Assembly (NCBI GenBank): GCA_030280995.1 | Contig: JASXTE010000005.1 | Location: forward strand, 26,278,501 to 26,342,500 | DNA: 64,000 nucleotides | Reading direction: 5' to 3' | From: Hemileia vastatrix | Taxonomy: Eukaryota > Basidiomycota > Pucciniomycetes > Pucciniales > Zaghouaniaceae | Shown here: piece by piece, positions 45,821-57,620 of the stretch | Position numbering within the stretch: position 1 is the stretch's first letter | Layout of the letters: each line of letters starts with the position of its first letter | The notes under the pieces: model-generated | Told to the model about the DNA's origin: nothing | Seen by the model: only the letters and a program-made list of their open reading frames with translations | The model's database searches: none | Translations under genes and position numbers: made by a program

Positions 45821-47618
45821 ATTCCACCTCACCAGAGGAAACTCTTCTCCTGGTCAAAAACTTTTTCTTTCTATCAGCCAACCCTGGACTGATAGCATAC
45901 AATTCCCCATATATAAGGGAAACCTCACCCTGATTCATCCCTTCCAGGACGGAGTCCATAACATTAACTTTACCAGAAACTACTGGCCTCTCAAAGTGAG
46001 GTCTTTGCTTCACTAACTTGGTCCTAGAAGCTTCTTGAGGACTAGCACTACCAGCAGATTTACCATTATCAGGAACTAAACCAGATCCCTAACCAGAACC
46101 TCTAACTCCAGCAGGCTTTGGCAATGAAGCCAAAGGGACATCCTCATCAGAGTCAGAATCAACCTCCATTGGCATTGGCTCACCATTCATGTCCAATGCA
46201 CCAAAACTAAGAGGGCCCATGTCAGCCATACCCTTCTGCATCTTGTTCAGCTCCTCTTTTCTGTACCTCCTCCTAGCTGCACTCAGCTTAGGATCCACCT
46301 TTGAAAAATTTGGCTTTGGTTGGGCCTAAGAACTGCTCTTAGGCCTTCCCACCTTCCCTGCTTCCACATCATAAACACCAGCCAAGCCTTCTCCACTTCA
46401 CTGTCCACCACAGGAATACAACTCCAAACCACCAAAGGAAGTAGAAAAAGAGACCTTATTGACCTCCTTCACCTTTCACTTGACGTCATCATCCTCTTTA
46501 CCAAAAGACTTCCCCTGATCAGGAATCTCCTCCAACCTTGGCCTCCTTTGATTAAGACCACCCCTTCTCCTGACCAAATCAACAGGAGCCTTCCCCTCAC
46601 TGGCCTTCACAAATGAACCATCAGGGAACTTGAAAACCCTGCCATCAAATTCCACCTTTCCTTCAGACACATCCCTGTTCAATGTTCATCAATTATTGGA
46701 CCTGTGCCCCCTTCTTCTGCAATAAGAGTAGACCCAAGGATCACTCCTACCAGCCCTCCTATCAAAATCTCTAGGTTGAGAAGGTGCCTTATTGACCTTC
46801 TTAGCCTCCTGAACAAAAATATGCAGCTGTTTTGTTAGATCAGCCAACTTCTCCACCAATGGGTCCCTCTCCAGTTTGGAAACCTGCACCATATTCTTCT
46901 CCTCCTTCTTCACCCTAACTTCCTCTTGAGCCAAATCCTCACTGACTTTGCTGACATACTTGGCACACCTCTCCTGATAGGTGTCCACAGCCAATAACTT
47001 CAAATGGGCCTAAACAGCCTCCTTCACCTTATTCAAGGCAGGCGAATTCTGGTCCCCATTTGAAAGAGTCTTCATCAAGTGCTTCTTTGACAGCTCCTTC
47101 AACACATCCATCCTGACATCTCTAGCCAGGGCAGACCAAAAAACATCCTTGGCAGAATTTTCATGTGCCAGCTCCTCCACTTCCACCAAGTAATCCACCA
47201 CAGGATCAAACTGTAGCAGAAAATTTCTGTAACTATGCAAGTTACCAACACCACCATAAGATTGCCATTCACTGACAACCTTTTTCAGATCCACCATAGT
47301 GAACCTGACACCCCATCTATCTACCATCTCCCTACACAATAACTTCCAATCCCTCTTCTTGTAGCCAGACATGGCCACAATCTCCTTCTCCACTGCCCTA
47401 TCACCAATGAAGAAGATAATCTTCTTCACCATGTCCAGGTAAGAAACACCATCCACTCCAGAAGCAGTTTCATACTTCTCCAGAAACCACTTGACATCCT
47501 CCCCATTAAACTTGGTACCATCCCAAGTTTTAATCCTCACACACTCCCTAACCATCACAGCAAGAGGACAATCTCCCCCACTGACAGTCACCACAGGAAT
47601 AGAGAAACCAGAAGCCAT
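45821..47618 (-). pseudogene. gag: T7 gag
   Basis: Start MASGFSIPV at 47618, the same Met as in T2 (60254). Capsid-like region 47010-47618 (RIKTWDGTKFNGEDVKWFL, DRWGVRFTMVDLKKVVSEW, VFWSALARDVRMDVLKELS). A TAG at about 47007 replaces a Glu codon of T2. 46689-47003 has a coiled-coil-like EKLADLTKQLHIFVQEAKK and a degenerate zinc knuckle YCRRRGHRSNN. Then DGRVFKFPDGSFVKASEG (46476-46682), RRRYRKEELNKMQKGMADMG with an acidic patch (46089-46298), and FERPVVSGKVNVMDSVLEGMN to ICDSAESL (45738-46013) before protease. Confidence 0.87.
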
Positions 47619-47688
47619 TCCTCCAGACCAAAACACCAAAAAGAGCCAACCAAAGAAAACAGAGATTCCAAAGAACTAGCAAGTTCTA

Positions 47689-47705
47689 CCCCACGTTGGG
47701 CGCCA
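47689..47705 (-). other. T7 primer-binding site, lysine tRNA
   Basis: Minus strand TGGCGCCCAACGTGGGG, four bases from the LTR end. This equals the primer site for tRNA-Lys1,2 known from several retroviruses, i.e. the complement of a lysine tRNA 3' end. T2 has TGGTGCCCAAAGTGGGG at 60341-60357. Confidence 0.85.
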
Positions 47706-47709
47706 GAAA

Positions 47710-48799
47710 TGTAGACAATCCTATAGTACTAGCTATAGACCTTGACCAAGGGAGTTGGAGAAAAACTAGAGAGAAAATCCCCTGTCCTTTTTGAAAAATA
47801 GAGTGAAATTTACTTGCTAAAGTAAGTTGGTTCCTGTTTGCTAAAGCTCCTTTTCAACACACTTGACTGCTTGATGAGCCAAGAAAGTAGTCCCCAGACA
47901 GACTACCAGACCAAAGAACTGAAATGTAGACCAATGTCCACACCAGAGAAGGCAAAAATACTTGATTTAGGCTGAAATTCCACACCAGAGACAGAAATAA
48001 TACTTGATATAGCTTTCAAGACTATACCAGAGAACCTTTTTCCAAAGTTGAGTTAAATGAAGAACTAACCTTGAAACAAACACAGCCAATTGTGGCCAAA
48101 AACAGTGAAAACTGAGTGAGGAACATGGATATCACCTCCAGATGGTTGTATGATAATTAAAGTTTCCCCAAACTGTCTTATTCACTATGTACACACAGAC
48201 CACTATCTAAGAGCCCATGCACACCAACAAATTTGGTACCTGTACCAGCCAAATTGAATAAAAACCCTCCAGAAGCACTCCCCAACCTTCAAAAACAGAG
48301 GCGGGAGGGCTGCCTGACGTCGGAGGTGCTGCCTGTAGCGGCCCGGCCTCCCTGAAGCCAAAAAACCAATAAAAACACCTAATCTACTTAGAAAAATTAA
48401 CTACAACTACTAAAACCCTTAAAACACCGAATTTCACTATAACAACATTGAGAAATGAAATATAGAGCTAAATTAGCCCTATCCAATGATACTAAGTACT
48501 TAACCCTAAGACTTAAGGTTAGCCTGTAAAACACAAAAAACAAAATTAAACAGCTATCTTTTGTAACTGAAGAATTAGGAAATGACCCCTTAAAACTTAG
48601 AATATGAAAAATATTATCAAGACATGAAATATATAGAAAAAGCGGGGCTATCCAATGATAGTACCCATATACCCGCAGCTCCAATATTCACGGAATAAAA
48701 CCAGAAAAACACCCAATTATCCAACAGATGCCAATTAAGACATGCACAAACAGGGCCAAACAACACAACAAAGGCCCCTGCCAATTTTAAAAGACCACA
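47710..48799 (-). repeat. T7 5' LTR
   Basis: Full-length, 1090 bp, TGTAGACA to GACCACA on the plus strand. Contains a 95-codon minus-strand frame at 48397-48684 like those of the T2 LTRs. Right target copy CCGT at 48800-48803. Confidence 0.92.
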
Positions 48800-49125
48800 C
48801 CGTTAACCCTTTAATCCTACACTAACCATCCCATCCATGCTCACTACCCCTTTTAATAACCCACAGATACTTAATAAACCTCTTAGCGGAATATTACATT
48901 AACTATTGCGCTGTGTGTTGCTTATCAAAGAAAAGACTAAACACACTATTGAGAGATTGACTAATTTGATTCAAAGTTTAGACTAGCCCGGTTGAATAGT
49001 GAGTACACAAAGAAAAGTTGCAGTTTCTATGTAGAATTTTTTTCTGCGCTTCAAGTATGGATTAGACCTCTGTATTATTGATTTAATGAGCTGCTTTTGC
49101 CTCGAGTGTCACGTGGCGCGTTACA
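48800..49125 (-). repeat. T6 solo LTR, right part
   Basis: Continues T6 after T7; reverse homologue of T8 58268-58605. Ends CGCGTTACA at 49125, then ATTAG (49126-49130), the right target copy in T5's LTR. Confidence 0.85.
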
Positions 49126-49130
49126 ATTAG

Positions 49131-49559
49131 GTTGTTCCAAAAAGAAGGTGTCAGAAAAGTGTATTTACTGTATATGAAAGAAATTAATTAGTTTATTTAC
49201 AATTTACTGTAAATGTCAATTCTAAATAAGTAATTTGAATTTTTTTGTATATATTTATCTTTATTTGAATATTAAATTTTTATTTTAATTTAAAAATTTT
49301 TTTATTTTTATTTTAATATTAATTTTTATTTCTCTTAACCTGTCATTGAGCACAGTGTTAGAAAATAAAAATGTAAGGGACATTTTAATATTAATTTTAA
49401 TTATTTACCAACTTTACCCTTTTGTAATTAGTTAAATTATTATAAGTAAATTTAATGTAAATATATTATAATTAATATAAAATAAAAATAATAAGACATG
49501 GCTTCATCCCAGTAAATAATTAATTATTTTACCAGGTAATTCTAGCAGCCTGACTGACA
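49131..49559 (-). repeat. T5 5' LTR, right part
   Basis: Resumes the T5 LTR with GTTGTTCCAAAAAGAAGGTG, matching 27943 onward in the 3' LTR, and ends CTGACTGACA. TATAT (49560-49564) is T5's right target copy. Confidence 0.9.
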
Positions 49560-49564
49560 TATAT

Positions 49565-50700
49565 ATTCCCATATTTTTTGTTCTCAACAAAAAGTTCTGT
49601 GAATTCTTTTCTACAGGAATCTAATGGTACCCTTTATTTCCACAATGAAACTTATATACTTAGCACCTTAAAGGGTAGAATTTATAGAGGCAATCCTTGG
49701 AAAGCGATAAATATCATCTACTTTAAATGTATTTAATGCTCTATAATCACCGCACAGTCTTTCTTTATCTGGTTCATATGAAATTATCACTAGTGATATT
49801 ACACAATATTTTGGTGTAGTTTCAACCTTCTCAAGGATGTTAATTTTAAATAACATCTTAATATTTTCCTCTATGTCTTTCCTCTCCATTGGTGAAGCAG
49901 TGTATGGTTTCTTTTTGAGAATAGCAGGAATATTATCCATATCACAGGTTAAACTAATTTTCATCTCATGATCTTTTACAAGGCCAAGTTCATTGGTCAC
50001 ATGTGCAAAAGCCATTGGAAATGCTTTTATTAAGTCCAGAATATTTTTTTTCTCAGCTTCACTTATCTGAGTGCCAAATGATGCTTTTGAAATTTCTGTT
50101 TCCAGAAGTTCCATTTCATTGGATTCTCTTCCTTTGCACGGAATATTTATCACTGACTCAATGTTTAAGACCATTTTAAAATAATTTATTTTAAATTTTC
50201 TTTTACCATTCATGCCAATTGTAAAATTATTATTAGCAGGGTGTAATTTCACACCAAACTTAGTCAGAATGTCATTTCCAAATATAAAATAGTTACTACA
50301 ATTAGTATTATCCATTACTACAAAGTCACAAGTTACTCTAACATAAAAATGTTGATGTTTAAAGAAAAAAGCAGATTTTTTTTTACCAATTTGATGTAGT
50401 ACTTATTCAAAACCTCTTCAATTTTTTCTTTGAAGAGGTTCAATCTTTGACTTATACTCACTATCAATTTTCTGTAATGTATTTGTAGAAACAACAGAAC
50501 CAGCAGCTCCTGTGTCCAATACTATATATACATTTTTTCCAGAAATGATAGCTGGAACCAGGATAGGTGTCATTTTTAAGTTATCAGCTTGTATATCCTT
50601 AATTATTTCAGCATCCTCAAAATTCATTAAAGATTCATTTGAGTCCATATTTAATATTGGAGTTTCAAAGATGGACAAATCATCTTTTAACATACAGACT
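49565..50700 (-). pseudogene. pol: T4 protease and RT N-terminal half
   Basis: 50418-50693 runs from gag into protease in one frame: FEDAEIIKDIQADNLK, then VLDTGAAGSVVST (DTG active site near 50510). 49668-50315 has IFGNDILTKFGVKLHP, FAHVTNELGLVKDHEMKIS, KKKPYTASPMERKDIEENI, ERLCGDYRALNTFKVDDIY. Beyond a stop, GAKYIS leads to the T5 insertion at 49560; RT resumes at 27546. Confidence 0.88.
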
Positions 50701-52886
50701 TCATTTTCATTACTTTATGAGAAATTACTGTCAAAATCACTTGAGTATTTACCTTTTTCTGTGTCATATTCATATTCATGCTGATTTTCAACAATATTTA
50801 TATTCTTCTCAAATTTGTGACTTTTAACCCAAGGTTTATTACACTTATAACAAGTATTAGTTTCATACTTTTTAGGTACTGCAGGTGCAGTAGGTTTTTC
50901 CTAATTCTCCTGAAGTGTTTTTGAATTCTGATTTTTCACAGGTTCATTATTTTGTTTATAAGTGGTGTACCTTGCTTCATACTTATGGTTTAATAATATT
51001 TCATTACAAATATTAATAAATTCAGAATATTATTTAAACATTTTTGTTCTAGCTACAACAATTTCTCTGACAGATATAGGTAATTTATATATTATCTTAT
51101 CTTTCCCTAAGTTAAAATCCATGTTAGTCTCAATGGCTTTTAATATTTTATTTAAATTCATTAAAAATACCATAGGTTTGTCACCATTCAACGTATTATA
51201 CCTAGTTTTCTCATATAATATTTGCTGATTGAGTCTGAATTCAGAACCTCCAAATTTTTTTTCAATTAGTTGATTTCATTCAGCCCAAGAGTAATCTTTA
51301 CCCTCACTCAATACAGCTTAAAACCATAATAAAGCAACATCCTTAAATAGAGAAATTAATTTTTATGTTATTTCTTCATCTGTTAACTTATATGAGAGTT
51401 TTAAGTTTTCAATTCTTTGAATAAAATGTTTCCAATTAGAGTTAGCTTCCCCATCATAAGTTGGGTACTGATCAATCTTTGTTGAGTTCTTCTGATTGTA
51501 TTTTGTTTCACTAATCTTAGGTAAATTCAATAACTCACTTACTCTGGATAAATGGTCTTGTATCTCCTCTTGCACAGATTTGTGACTTAAATTTGTTTTC
51601 TCAGACTTGAAACTACCACCAAATGGTTTTACTTGTCGTGGTATTGGAAATGATTGAGATTCATTTTTTCCAATGAAAGGATTATTATTATACTGTGTAT
51701 ACTTATGATTATCCTGATTCATTAGCAGATTAGTATTTTCAATCTCAACTTTAGTTAATGTTTGTAACAGATCAGAGACACTCTTATTTGTTTGTGCAAA
51801 TGATAACTTAGTTCTTGATTCAGATTCTAATAGATGTGCTTCATACAACTTTTCTAACATACATAATTCATTTGAAAGTTCACTATATTTATTACTTAAA
51901 GAATCATATTTTAGAGTTAGATCCAAGTTTTCATTCTCTAAGTCTTTATTTCTTGTTTCCAGTTGAGAAATATTCAATGCCAAGGACAAAATTGTATCAC
52001 TTGTGAGCTTAATTTTCTGTTCCTCACACTCAGTCATTCTATTACATAATGCTGAAACAATTCAATAGACAGTTAAGTTATTATTGAAATACTCTATGTC
52101 TTCCTTCTCAATGTTTTAACTGTTTTGTGACCTTCTAATCTCACTAATAAGTGTTGGCAACTGAGGTTTAACTGTATTATTATTATAAATAGTACTGTTG
52201 TTATTAACAAAAGATAAATTAGGTGTATCTACATCAAAACCTGATTGTCTTAAGTCCTGATCAATTTTCTGTACAGATTTTATATCAATAACATTACTTA
52301 TATTGTAATCATCAGTATTGTGTTCCATATGAGAAGATAATCTACTCACCACGGGATAGGATAAAGCCCTAACTTTTGGCACTTTTGCTTTCCTTTTTAA
52401 TGGTGAGCTGAGGCAGTCTGATGAGGGGGTGGATCCCTGTTGCAATTGTGGCTGTACCACTGCTGATTGAACCAATCCCACTTCGATTTCTCCACCAAGA
52501 TTTTTTCCTGGTAATGATGTGACTCTCCTTGGGTAGGGGGTTGTTGCCTTGGCTGCCCTACCTTCAACTCTGCCAAGGTTTGATTCTTTTGTTGGAACCC
52601 CACCTTGCAGTTGTTTTTCAAGTGCTCTACCTCCTTTAGCATGGTAGACTTTGATTCCTCTAGTTTCAGAACCTGCCTTGACAGATGGGAAAGTTGATCC
52701 TGCAGAGGGGGTGAGTTCTTTTTGATTGTTATCTTTTTTAGAAGGTTGTCCTTTTCTTCCATACTCATAGACTCTGGTTGTGGGTAGGATTGACCCTCCA
52801 TGGTGATGTCTGGAGCAATGTTTTTGAGAGTTAGACCTGGTGTTTTAAGCAGGTTTTTCACTTACATTGTCCTTAGGAGCACTCAT
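50701..52886 (-). pseudogene. gag: T4 gag
   Basis: Probable start MSAPKDNVSE at 52886, frameshifted after about 14 codons into 52397-52861. That part has LQDQLSHLSRQVLKLEESKS (coiled coil) and VEKSKWDWFNQQWYSH, the tryptophan motif shared with T3/T5. 52116-52481 and 51363-52037 follow (IKLTSDTILSLALNISQLETRNKDLE in part: coiled coil; KIDQYPTYDGEANSNWKHF: capsid start). The rest to 50950 is broken, with LPISVREIVVARTKMFK and a zinc knuckle CYKCNKPWVKSHKF whose last Cys is Phe. Confidence 0.85.
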
Positions 52887-53391
52887 TTTGTCTTAAATAA
52901 TAATTCTTCATGTCGACAAAAGGGAAAATCTATATGGTAATTAGTAGAAAAAAAATATCAGCAATAAAATTACTAATAAAAAGCACTGAAGCTTACCCTG
53001 AATTTATATCTTTTTTTATTTAAATAAAATATAAGAAAAATTTGTAGAAATCTGTTAAAAATAATAAGTTTAACTAGACCTTTATAAGGGCAAAAAATTA
53101 TCTTACCAAGCTTTAACCAAATACCAGTTTAATTGGGTGTTATATTGGTGACCAAATACCAAGTGAAATCGGGTTTATATTGGGTACAGTAACTACTGTA
53201 AATACCTAATTTTTATTATAAAAAATTAGTAAAATTATTATAAGGGTTCTTTTCTACAATCACTGAGTTATGATGACCCACTAATGTGCTGCAGACCCAA
53301 ATATTTGGTTTTTTTGAAATATACTAGAGTAAAAATCATGTCCTAAGGCTTATACTAAATAATAAGTAATAATTAAGGAAAGACCCCCGAT
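52887..53391 (-). other. T4 leader
   Basis: Untranslated region between gag and 5' LTR. Contains two adjacent copies of a 35-bp unit, ACCAAATACCA...TTATATTGG (53118-53152 and 53153-53188). Next to the LTR the minus strand reads TCGGGGGTCTTTCC, the counterpart of T3's primer-site region. Confidence 0.65.
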
Positions 53392-54568
53392 TTTCAGGGT
53401 GTGCTAGTATCTAAGTATGATTTAATAGTAAATATTAATGTTCCTACTACTAATTGTTAAATTATTTAGTGATTAAACCTCAGGGGAAGACTAATAAAAT
53501 AGTTATTCTCAATATAAACTCGCAATACTTAGATTTTTATGCATGCTAGTGGTGGAAAATAGACCAATAAAATATAGTTATAGCTAATATAAACATAATA
53601 TCAATTTATAAATGCTTTATAATATATTTATATATGATAATATTTCTTTTTTAGTGTTTTTTCAATGTGTAGTAAGTAAGTGATGTCCAATAACCTGTCA
53701 AATCCTCCCTTTCTTATACTGAAATCCACTGGAGTGAACAGACCTTCAATCTGGATGATATCACTGCTATCCCCGGAAATTGCAGAACTGTGAGGGCCCA
53801 TCACCTCCCCATGGCATCCACTTTAAGAATTCCCAACACCCATACCTCCAGGAAGGACCCTCCATCACAATTAATGATACCACAGACCCATACCATAAAT
53901 AGAATAATCAGATAAAAGCGGATATCATAAGGAAACAGGTAAAATAACTCATCCAATGAGTATATAATGAACCTCAAAGCATATAAAAGAGCCAAATTAA
54001 CTACGCAAGTCCCCAATAACATCCCCAAGCATCCATATTAATGCATTAATCATATTCCAACTCATAAATCCTTGAAAATCCATCCAAGGAAGCAGATTAA
54101 GAAGACCAAACTGGATATATGCACCTGAAATAGGTGTATATGCTTGTGTAGGCCTTTTGAGTCTACTGAATACTTCCATATCACCTAAAATAAGCAGAAT
54201 AATAAGGTTTTTAGTCTATTAAGAGGTTAAAACCCACTTATAGACCTAAATATACATAATATAACTACACATTTCACTGAATATGAGGTTTATGTATACA
54301 TATAAGCTTTGTATCTCTATAATTACTTAATATCACTTAAGATAAGTATATTTTGACTCCATTAACACCTTAATATGTATTATTAGGCTATGGATAAGCT
54401 ATTTAATTTACTATAAGTCATATAATAGTGTAATAATTATATATGTATCTATTATAACCATATATATAAGTATTTTAACCTTATTTTTAAGTAATAAGCT
54501 TAATGTAATTTAGGTTATCTTATTTTAAACATAACAATTACTCAGTCCTGGAGATACCTAGGCTGAAA
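53392..54568 (-). repeat. T4 5' LTR
   Basis: Homologue of 23719-24893; ends mutated (TTTCAGGG and GGCTGAAA). Followed by the perfect target copy GTCTC at 54569-54573, after which T2 resumes. Confidence 0.9.
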
Positions 54569-54573
54569 GTCTC

Positions 54574-55870
54574 CTTGATAATCCATCTGGCATTGTAAAT
54601 GTTTTTCCTGGTTTGTGTTCCAGGTTAAAAGAAAAATGCTGAATAAATGCCACCCACCTAGTCATTGAATAATTTGGAAGACTAGGTGTATTGATCATTT
54701 AGACCAGAGATATTTCATCTACCTTCAGCTCAAAATGCTGCCTCAAAAAACTGTTTGCAGCTTCTTCAAAATTTTTGCTACACCACACAATTCCAACTTA
54801 GGTTGAGAATATCTAGATTCAACCTCATTAAATAACATGGACTCATACCTTACTGGCCTGACCCACCCAGTATTATCTTCCTGAGAAAATATAGCACCAG
54901 AAGAAATATAAATTGAGTCCACTTCCAGATAAATGTTTCCAGCTCCTACTCCATAATTCAACTTGTGAAGAATAATATCTTCACCTACCACCTTCTTCAT
55001 CTTCTGAAAATCCTGTTAACACACTTCAGTCCATACTTATTCTGTGTCTTTCCTGGTCAACTTCCTCAAAGTTGAATCAAGCAAAGAAAAATCTTTAATC
55101 AAACTTCTGACATACACCCAAACCCCCAAAAACTCCCTGACTTCAGTAGAATTTTTAGGCCTTGGCCATGACTGAATTATATTGAATTTTTTTTGCCATA
55201 ATCCTTCCCTCCTTACATACCACATGACCCAGAATGTCCAGAGCAGGAACACAACAGCAAAACCTTGACCCAGAAATGGTAAATCCAGCCTCTTTAATCC
55301 TAAAAAATACTCTTCCTAGAGTAATTTCATATTCCCAAACAAATCTCCTTATACCTGGGTTCTCCTTCAGCACCCATTTCCCATAATCAGTGGAGGGTCC
55401 AATGATTCCACCATCATCAATAAAAATACCAGCATGAGTAGGAACCTCATCTTGTGAATTAGTTGCTCCTTGAGGCAACCTAGTGAGCTAAAATATTCCC
55501 AGAGGATTCTCAAATTTTTCAAGTGGCCATGAATCAGTGTGAAGTTCTTTTTCATCACAACCACCCATAATATCTCCCAAAATATAACACACCCTTCCAG
55601 AAAAAGCTTCCACAAAGTCCTCTGCACTTGGCGGCATCTCAGAATCCTTTATAGTGACTCTATTCAAGTCTCTAAGATCATGAACCACCCTCAGCTTCCT
55701 ATTCTTCTTCTTTATACAGATAACTGGACTTGAGTAACAAGATAATGATTTTTTGTGTAAACCAGTCCTGACTCTTTCCCTAAAAATATGTACAAAATCA
55801 TCCCTACTAGCAGCTGGGATTGGAATAGGTTTTATTTTCCAAGGTTCATGAAAAAATCAGGAATCAAGTA
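54574..55870 (-). pseudogene. pol: T2 reverse transcriptase and RNase H
   Basis: RT: VHDLRDLNRVTIKDSEMPPS (55488-55688), LPQGATNSQDEV, IFIDDGGIIGPSTDY (catalytic Asp pair intact, 55412-55423), ENPGIRRFVWEYEIT, then ALDILGHVVCKEGRIMAK. RNase H at 54743-55000: IYLEVDSIYISSGAIFSQED, QPKLELCGVAKILKKL. The rest of this RNase H and the integrase are left of T4 (22030-23713). Frame changes at about 55490, 55190 and 55015. Confidence 0.87.
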
Positions 55871-56830
55871 AGGTTCCCCATAAGAGTGTTTCAACACACC
55901 CCTTCCTCCTCAACAAATGCCACTGCTTTCTCCCTCAGCACAATAAAGTGCAACAACAACTTCTTTTCCTCATCAGACAACCACCCATCAGGACCAAAAT
56001 TAACAACTTTCAATCTTTCCACAGTCACCCTAGCAGTTTCCACAAAATCAGAAGGATTCTTCACCAGAGGAGTATAGTATGGATTTCTTGACAAAGGAGG
56101 TTTCTTCAAAGGAGGATTCAAACCTACAGGCCTAATCTTCTGCCCTACCTTCTTATACTTTGCAGCTCCACCTTCAACTTGAGGGATCTTCAGGAGATCT
56201 TCACCACCAGACCTGGAACAAAAACCAAGGGTTTCCCCATTGCTCACAGACGTAGCCAAGGTTATGTTTTTGATAGATGTAGAAGAAAACCTAGCAGTGC
56301 ACATCTGGGAGGACTTCCTTTTATTCCCCAATCTCACCACTCCAAAACTTTTCTGCAATTCCACATCTTCATTCTCACTTCCATCTTCCAAATCTTCAAA
56401 TCTTGATTAATCTTCTGAATCAAATCTTCTAAAATTGTGCAGTTTATCCTTATGCTTGAGGCCCAAAAATTGATCTTGATGATCTTCTTTCTTCAAAATC
56501 TTGTGCAGTTTAACCTCATTCTGCAGGGCCAAAAATTGATCTTGATTATCTTCACAAAAATAATTCTTTTCTTCTTTCTTGATTATCTTCAGATTTTTTT
56601 CTTGATTTTCTTCAGTTATCTTGAAATTTTTCTTTTCTTTTCTTGATTTTTCTTTCATCCTACAAAAATAACCAGTGGTTTCCCCGATTCTCACAGATTT
56701 GGCCAAGGTAATGTTTTTGAAAGGCTTAGAAGAAACCCTAGCAGTGCACCATTGGGAGAACTTACTTTTAGACCCCAATCACACCACTCCACAGCTTTTC
56801 CAGATATATTTCAATAAATATATATAACCA
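55871..56830 (-). pseudogene. pol: T2 pol N-terminal region with duplicated module
   Basis: 55891-56391: FGVVRLGNKRKSSQ, ETLGFCSRSGGEDLLKIPQ, AAKYKKVGQKIRPVG, then LSDEEKKLLLHFIVLREKAVAF. The module recurs at 56650-56795 (GSKSKFSQWCTARVSSKP, NITLAKSVRIGET). The spacer has DNQDQFLALQNEVKLHKILK and a near copy of it, one more than T7. Confidence 0.7.
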
Positions 56831-57027
56831 ATCTTTATTATTGAACTAGAATTAAAGATTATTGAAAATCTTGAGTGATAACAGTTACTTTATAAAAAAC
56901 ATGAAGAATACTTTCAGAGAAGAGAAACATTAAAAAGAGAAAGTTGAAAATCCAATTGGTATATCTCCAAGGGAGCTGACCTACTACAACCTGGGATTTC
57001 CTCATCTTGGGGAGAGGTTGTAGCACT

Positions 57028-57057
57028 AGGATGATCAGTCCTCATTACTCTAAAAAA
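57028..57057 (-). promoter_or_regulatory. T2 candidate -1 ribosomal frameshift signal
   Basis: T TTT TTA at 57057-57051 in the protease frame, two codons before its TAA; 8 nt later the hairpin AGGA-CTGATCA-TCCT (57042-57028). Relative to T7 one G:C pair is A:U, keeping the stem. Confidence 0.6.
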
Positions 57058-57620
57058 GACAGACTCTCAATAGAGCCTGAGCCACACTCCAGAAAACCAG
57101 AGGCAGCACCAACTTCTTTCCTTCTCCTGCGACAATCCATGCACTGGCACATTGAAGATAAACCAGGCCTGGTCTCCCAACCATCCTCTCCAGGGGATGA
57201 TAACCTCATGTGAAGCCTCCTTTTGTCTTCACCAGTCAACTCCAAGCTGATTCCCAAATCAAATTGATAACCTATTCTTGCCTGAAAATCCATCAATAAT
57301 GGCCCACCTAAAACAGCTTTAACTTTTCCCTTAGCAATATAAAAATGAACCTTCCCTGTGGCTCCGCCAACATCTAACTTCACAAAATCAGAAGTTCCAA
57401 CCAATTCAGTGACATGGCTACCAATTTCTTCTGAATTCCCACCATACCAGTTTTGATGGGGAGGCCCATATGAGTAGCCTCAAACAAAGAAATCAGGTTA
57501 ATCTGAGAACCTGAATCCACCGATTCCCTTGCCTCCCTTCCATTCAGAGTGACATTGACCTAAATCAGAGGTGCAGAAAAATGAGTTTCCAATCCCTAAC
57601 CAAATTTTTCAGCAGAATCA
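57045..57620 (-). pseudogene. pol: T2 protease
   Basis: VNVTLNGREARESVDSGSQIN at about 57500-57560 (Asp-Ser-Gly kept), then 57045-57404: GTSDFVKLDVGGATGKVHFY, VLGGPLLMDFQARIGY, SSPGEDGWETRPGLSSM, CQCMDCRRRRKEVG to SLSFLE. A frameshift lies near 57440. Confidence 0.85.

Larger units (their letters stand above)
36300..48799 (-). mobile_element. T7: Ty3/Gypsy retrotransposon with antisense gene, youngest in the stack
   Basis: Uninterrupted 12.5-kb minus-strand element. 3' LTR 36300-36988 (with internal deletion), 5' LTR 47710-48799; target copies CCAT (36296-36299) and CCGT (48800-48803). T8, an empty homologue of the target, reads AACATCCGTTAACC across the site (reverse strand, about 58588-58605). 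Contents in sense order: primer site for lysine tRNA, gag, protease, candidate frameshift signal, RT, RNase H, integrase, structured spacer, antisense genes, polypurine tract. The LTRs differ at about 14 of 520 compared bases by eye (near 3%). Stops in gag and pol and an altered RT catalytic residue make it non-autonomous. Confidence 0.93.
27552..49559 (-). mobile_element. T5: Ty3/Gypsy retrotransposon, same family as T3, split by T6/T7
   Basis: Minus-strand element inside T4's RT. 3' LTR 27552-28345; 5' LTR 35415-35804 continuing at 49131-49559 because T6 sits in it. Flanks TACAT (27547-27551) and TATAT (49560-49564), a 5-bp duplication with one change. Net length is about 8.7 kb against 8.4 kb for T3. 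All domains of T3 are found in the same order. LTRs differ by roughly 9-10% by eye. Confidence 0.92.
23719..54568 (-). mobile_element. T4: Ty3/Gypsy retrotransposon, split by T5
   Basis: Minus-strand element; 3' LTR 23719-24893, 5' LTR 53392-54568, with a perfect 5-bp duplication GTCTC. Net length without T5 is about 8.8 kb. Its proteins align with T3/T5 throughout but are clearly a separate family. T5 splits its RT at 27551/49560. The LTRs differ by roughly 9-10% by eye. Terminal sequence TGTCAG and the primer-site region resemble T3/T5, supporting a common lineage. Confidence 0.92.
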
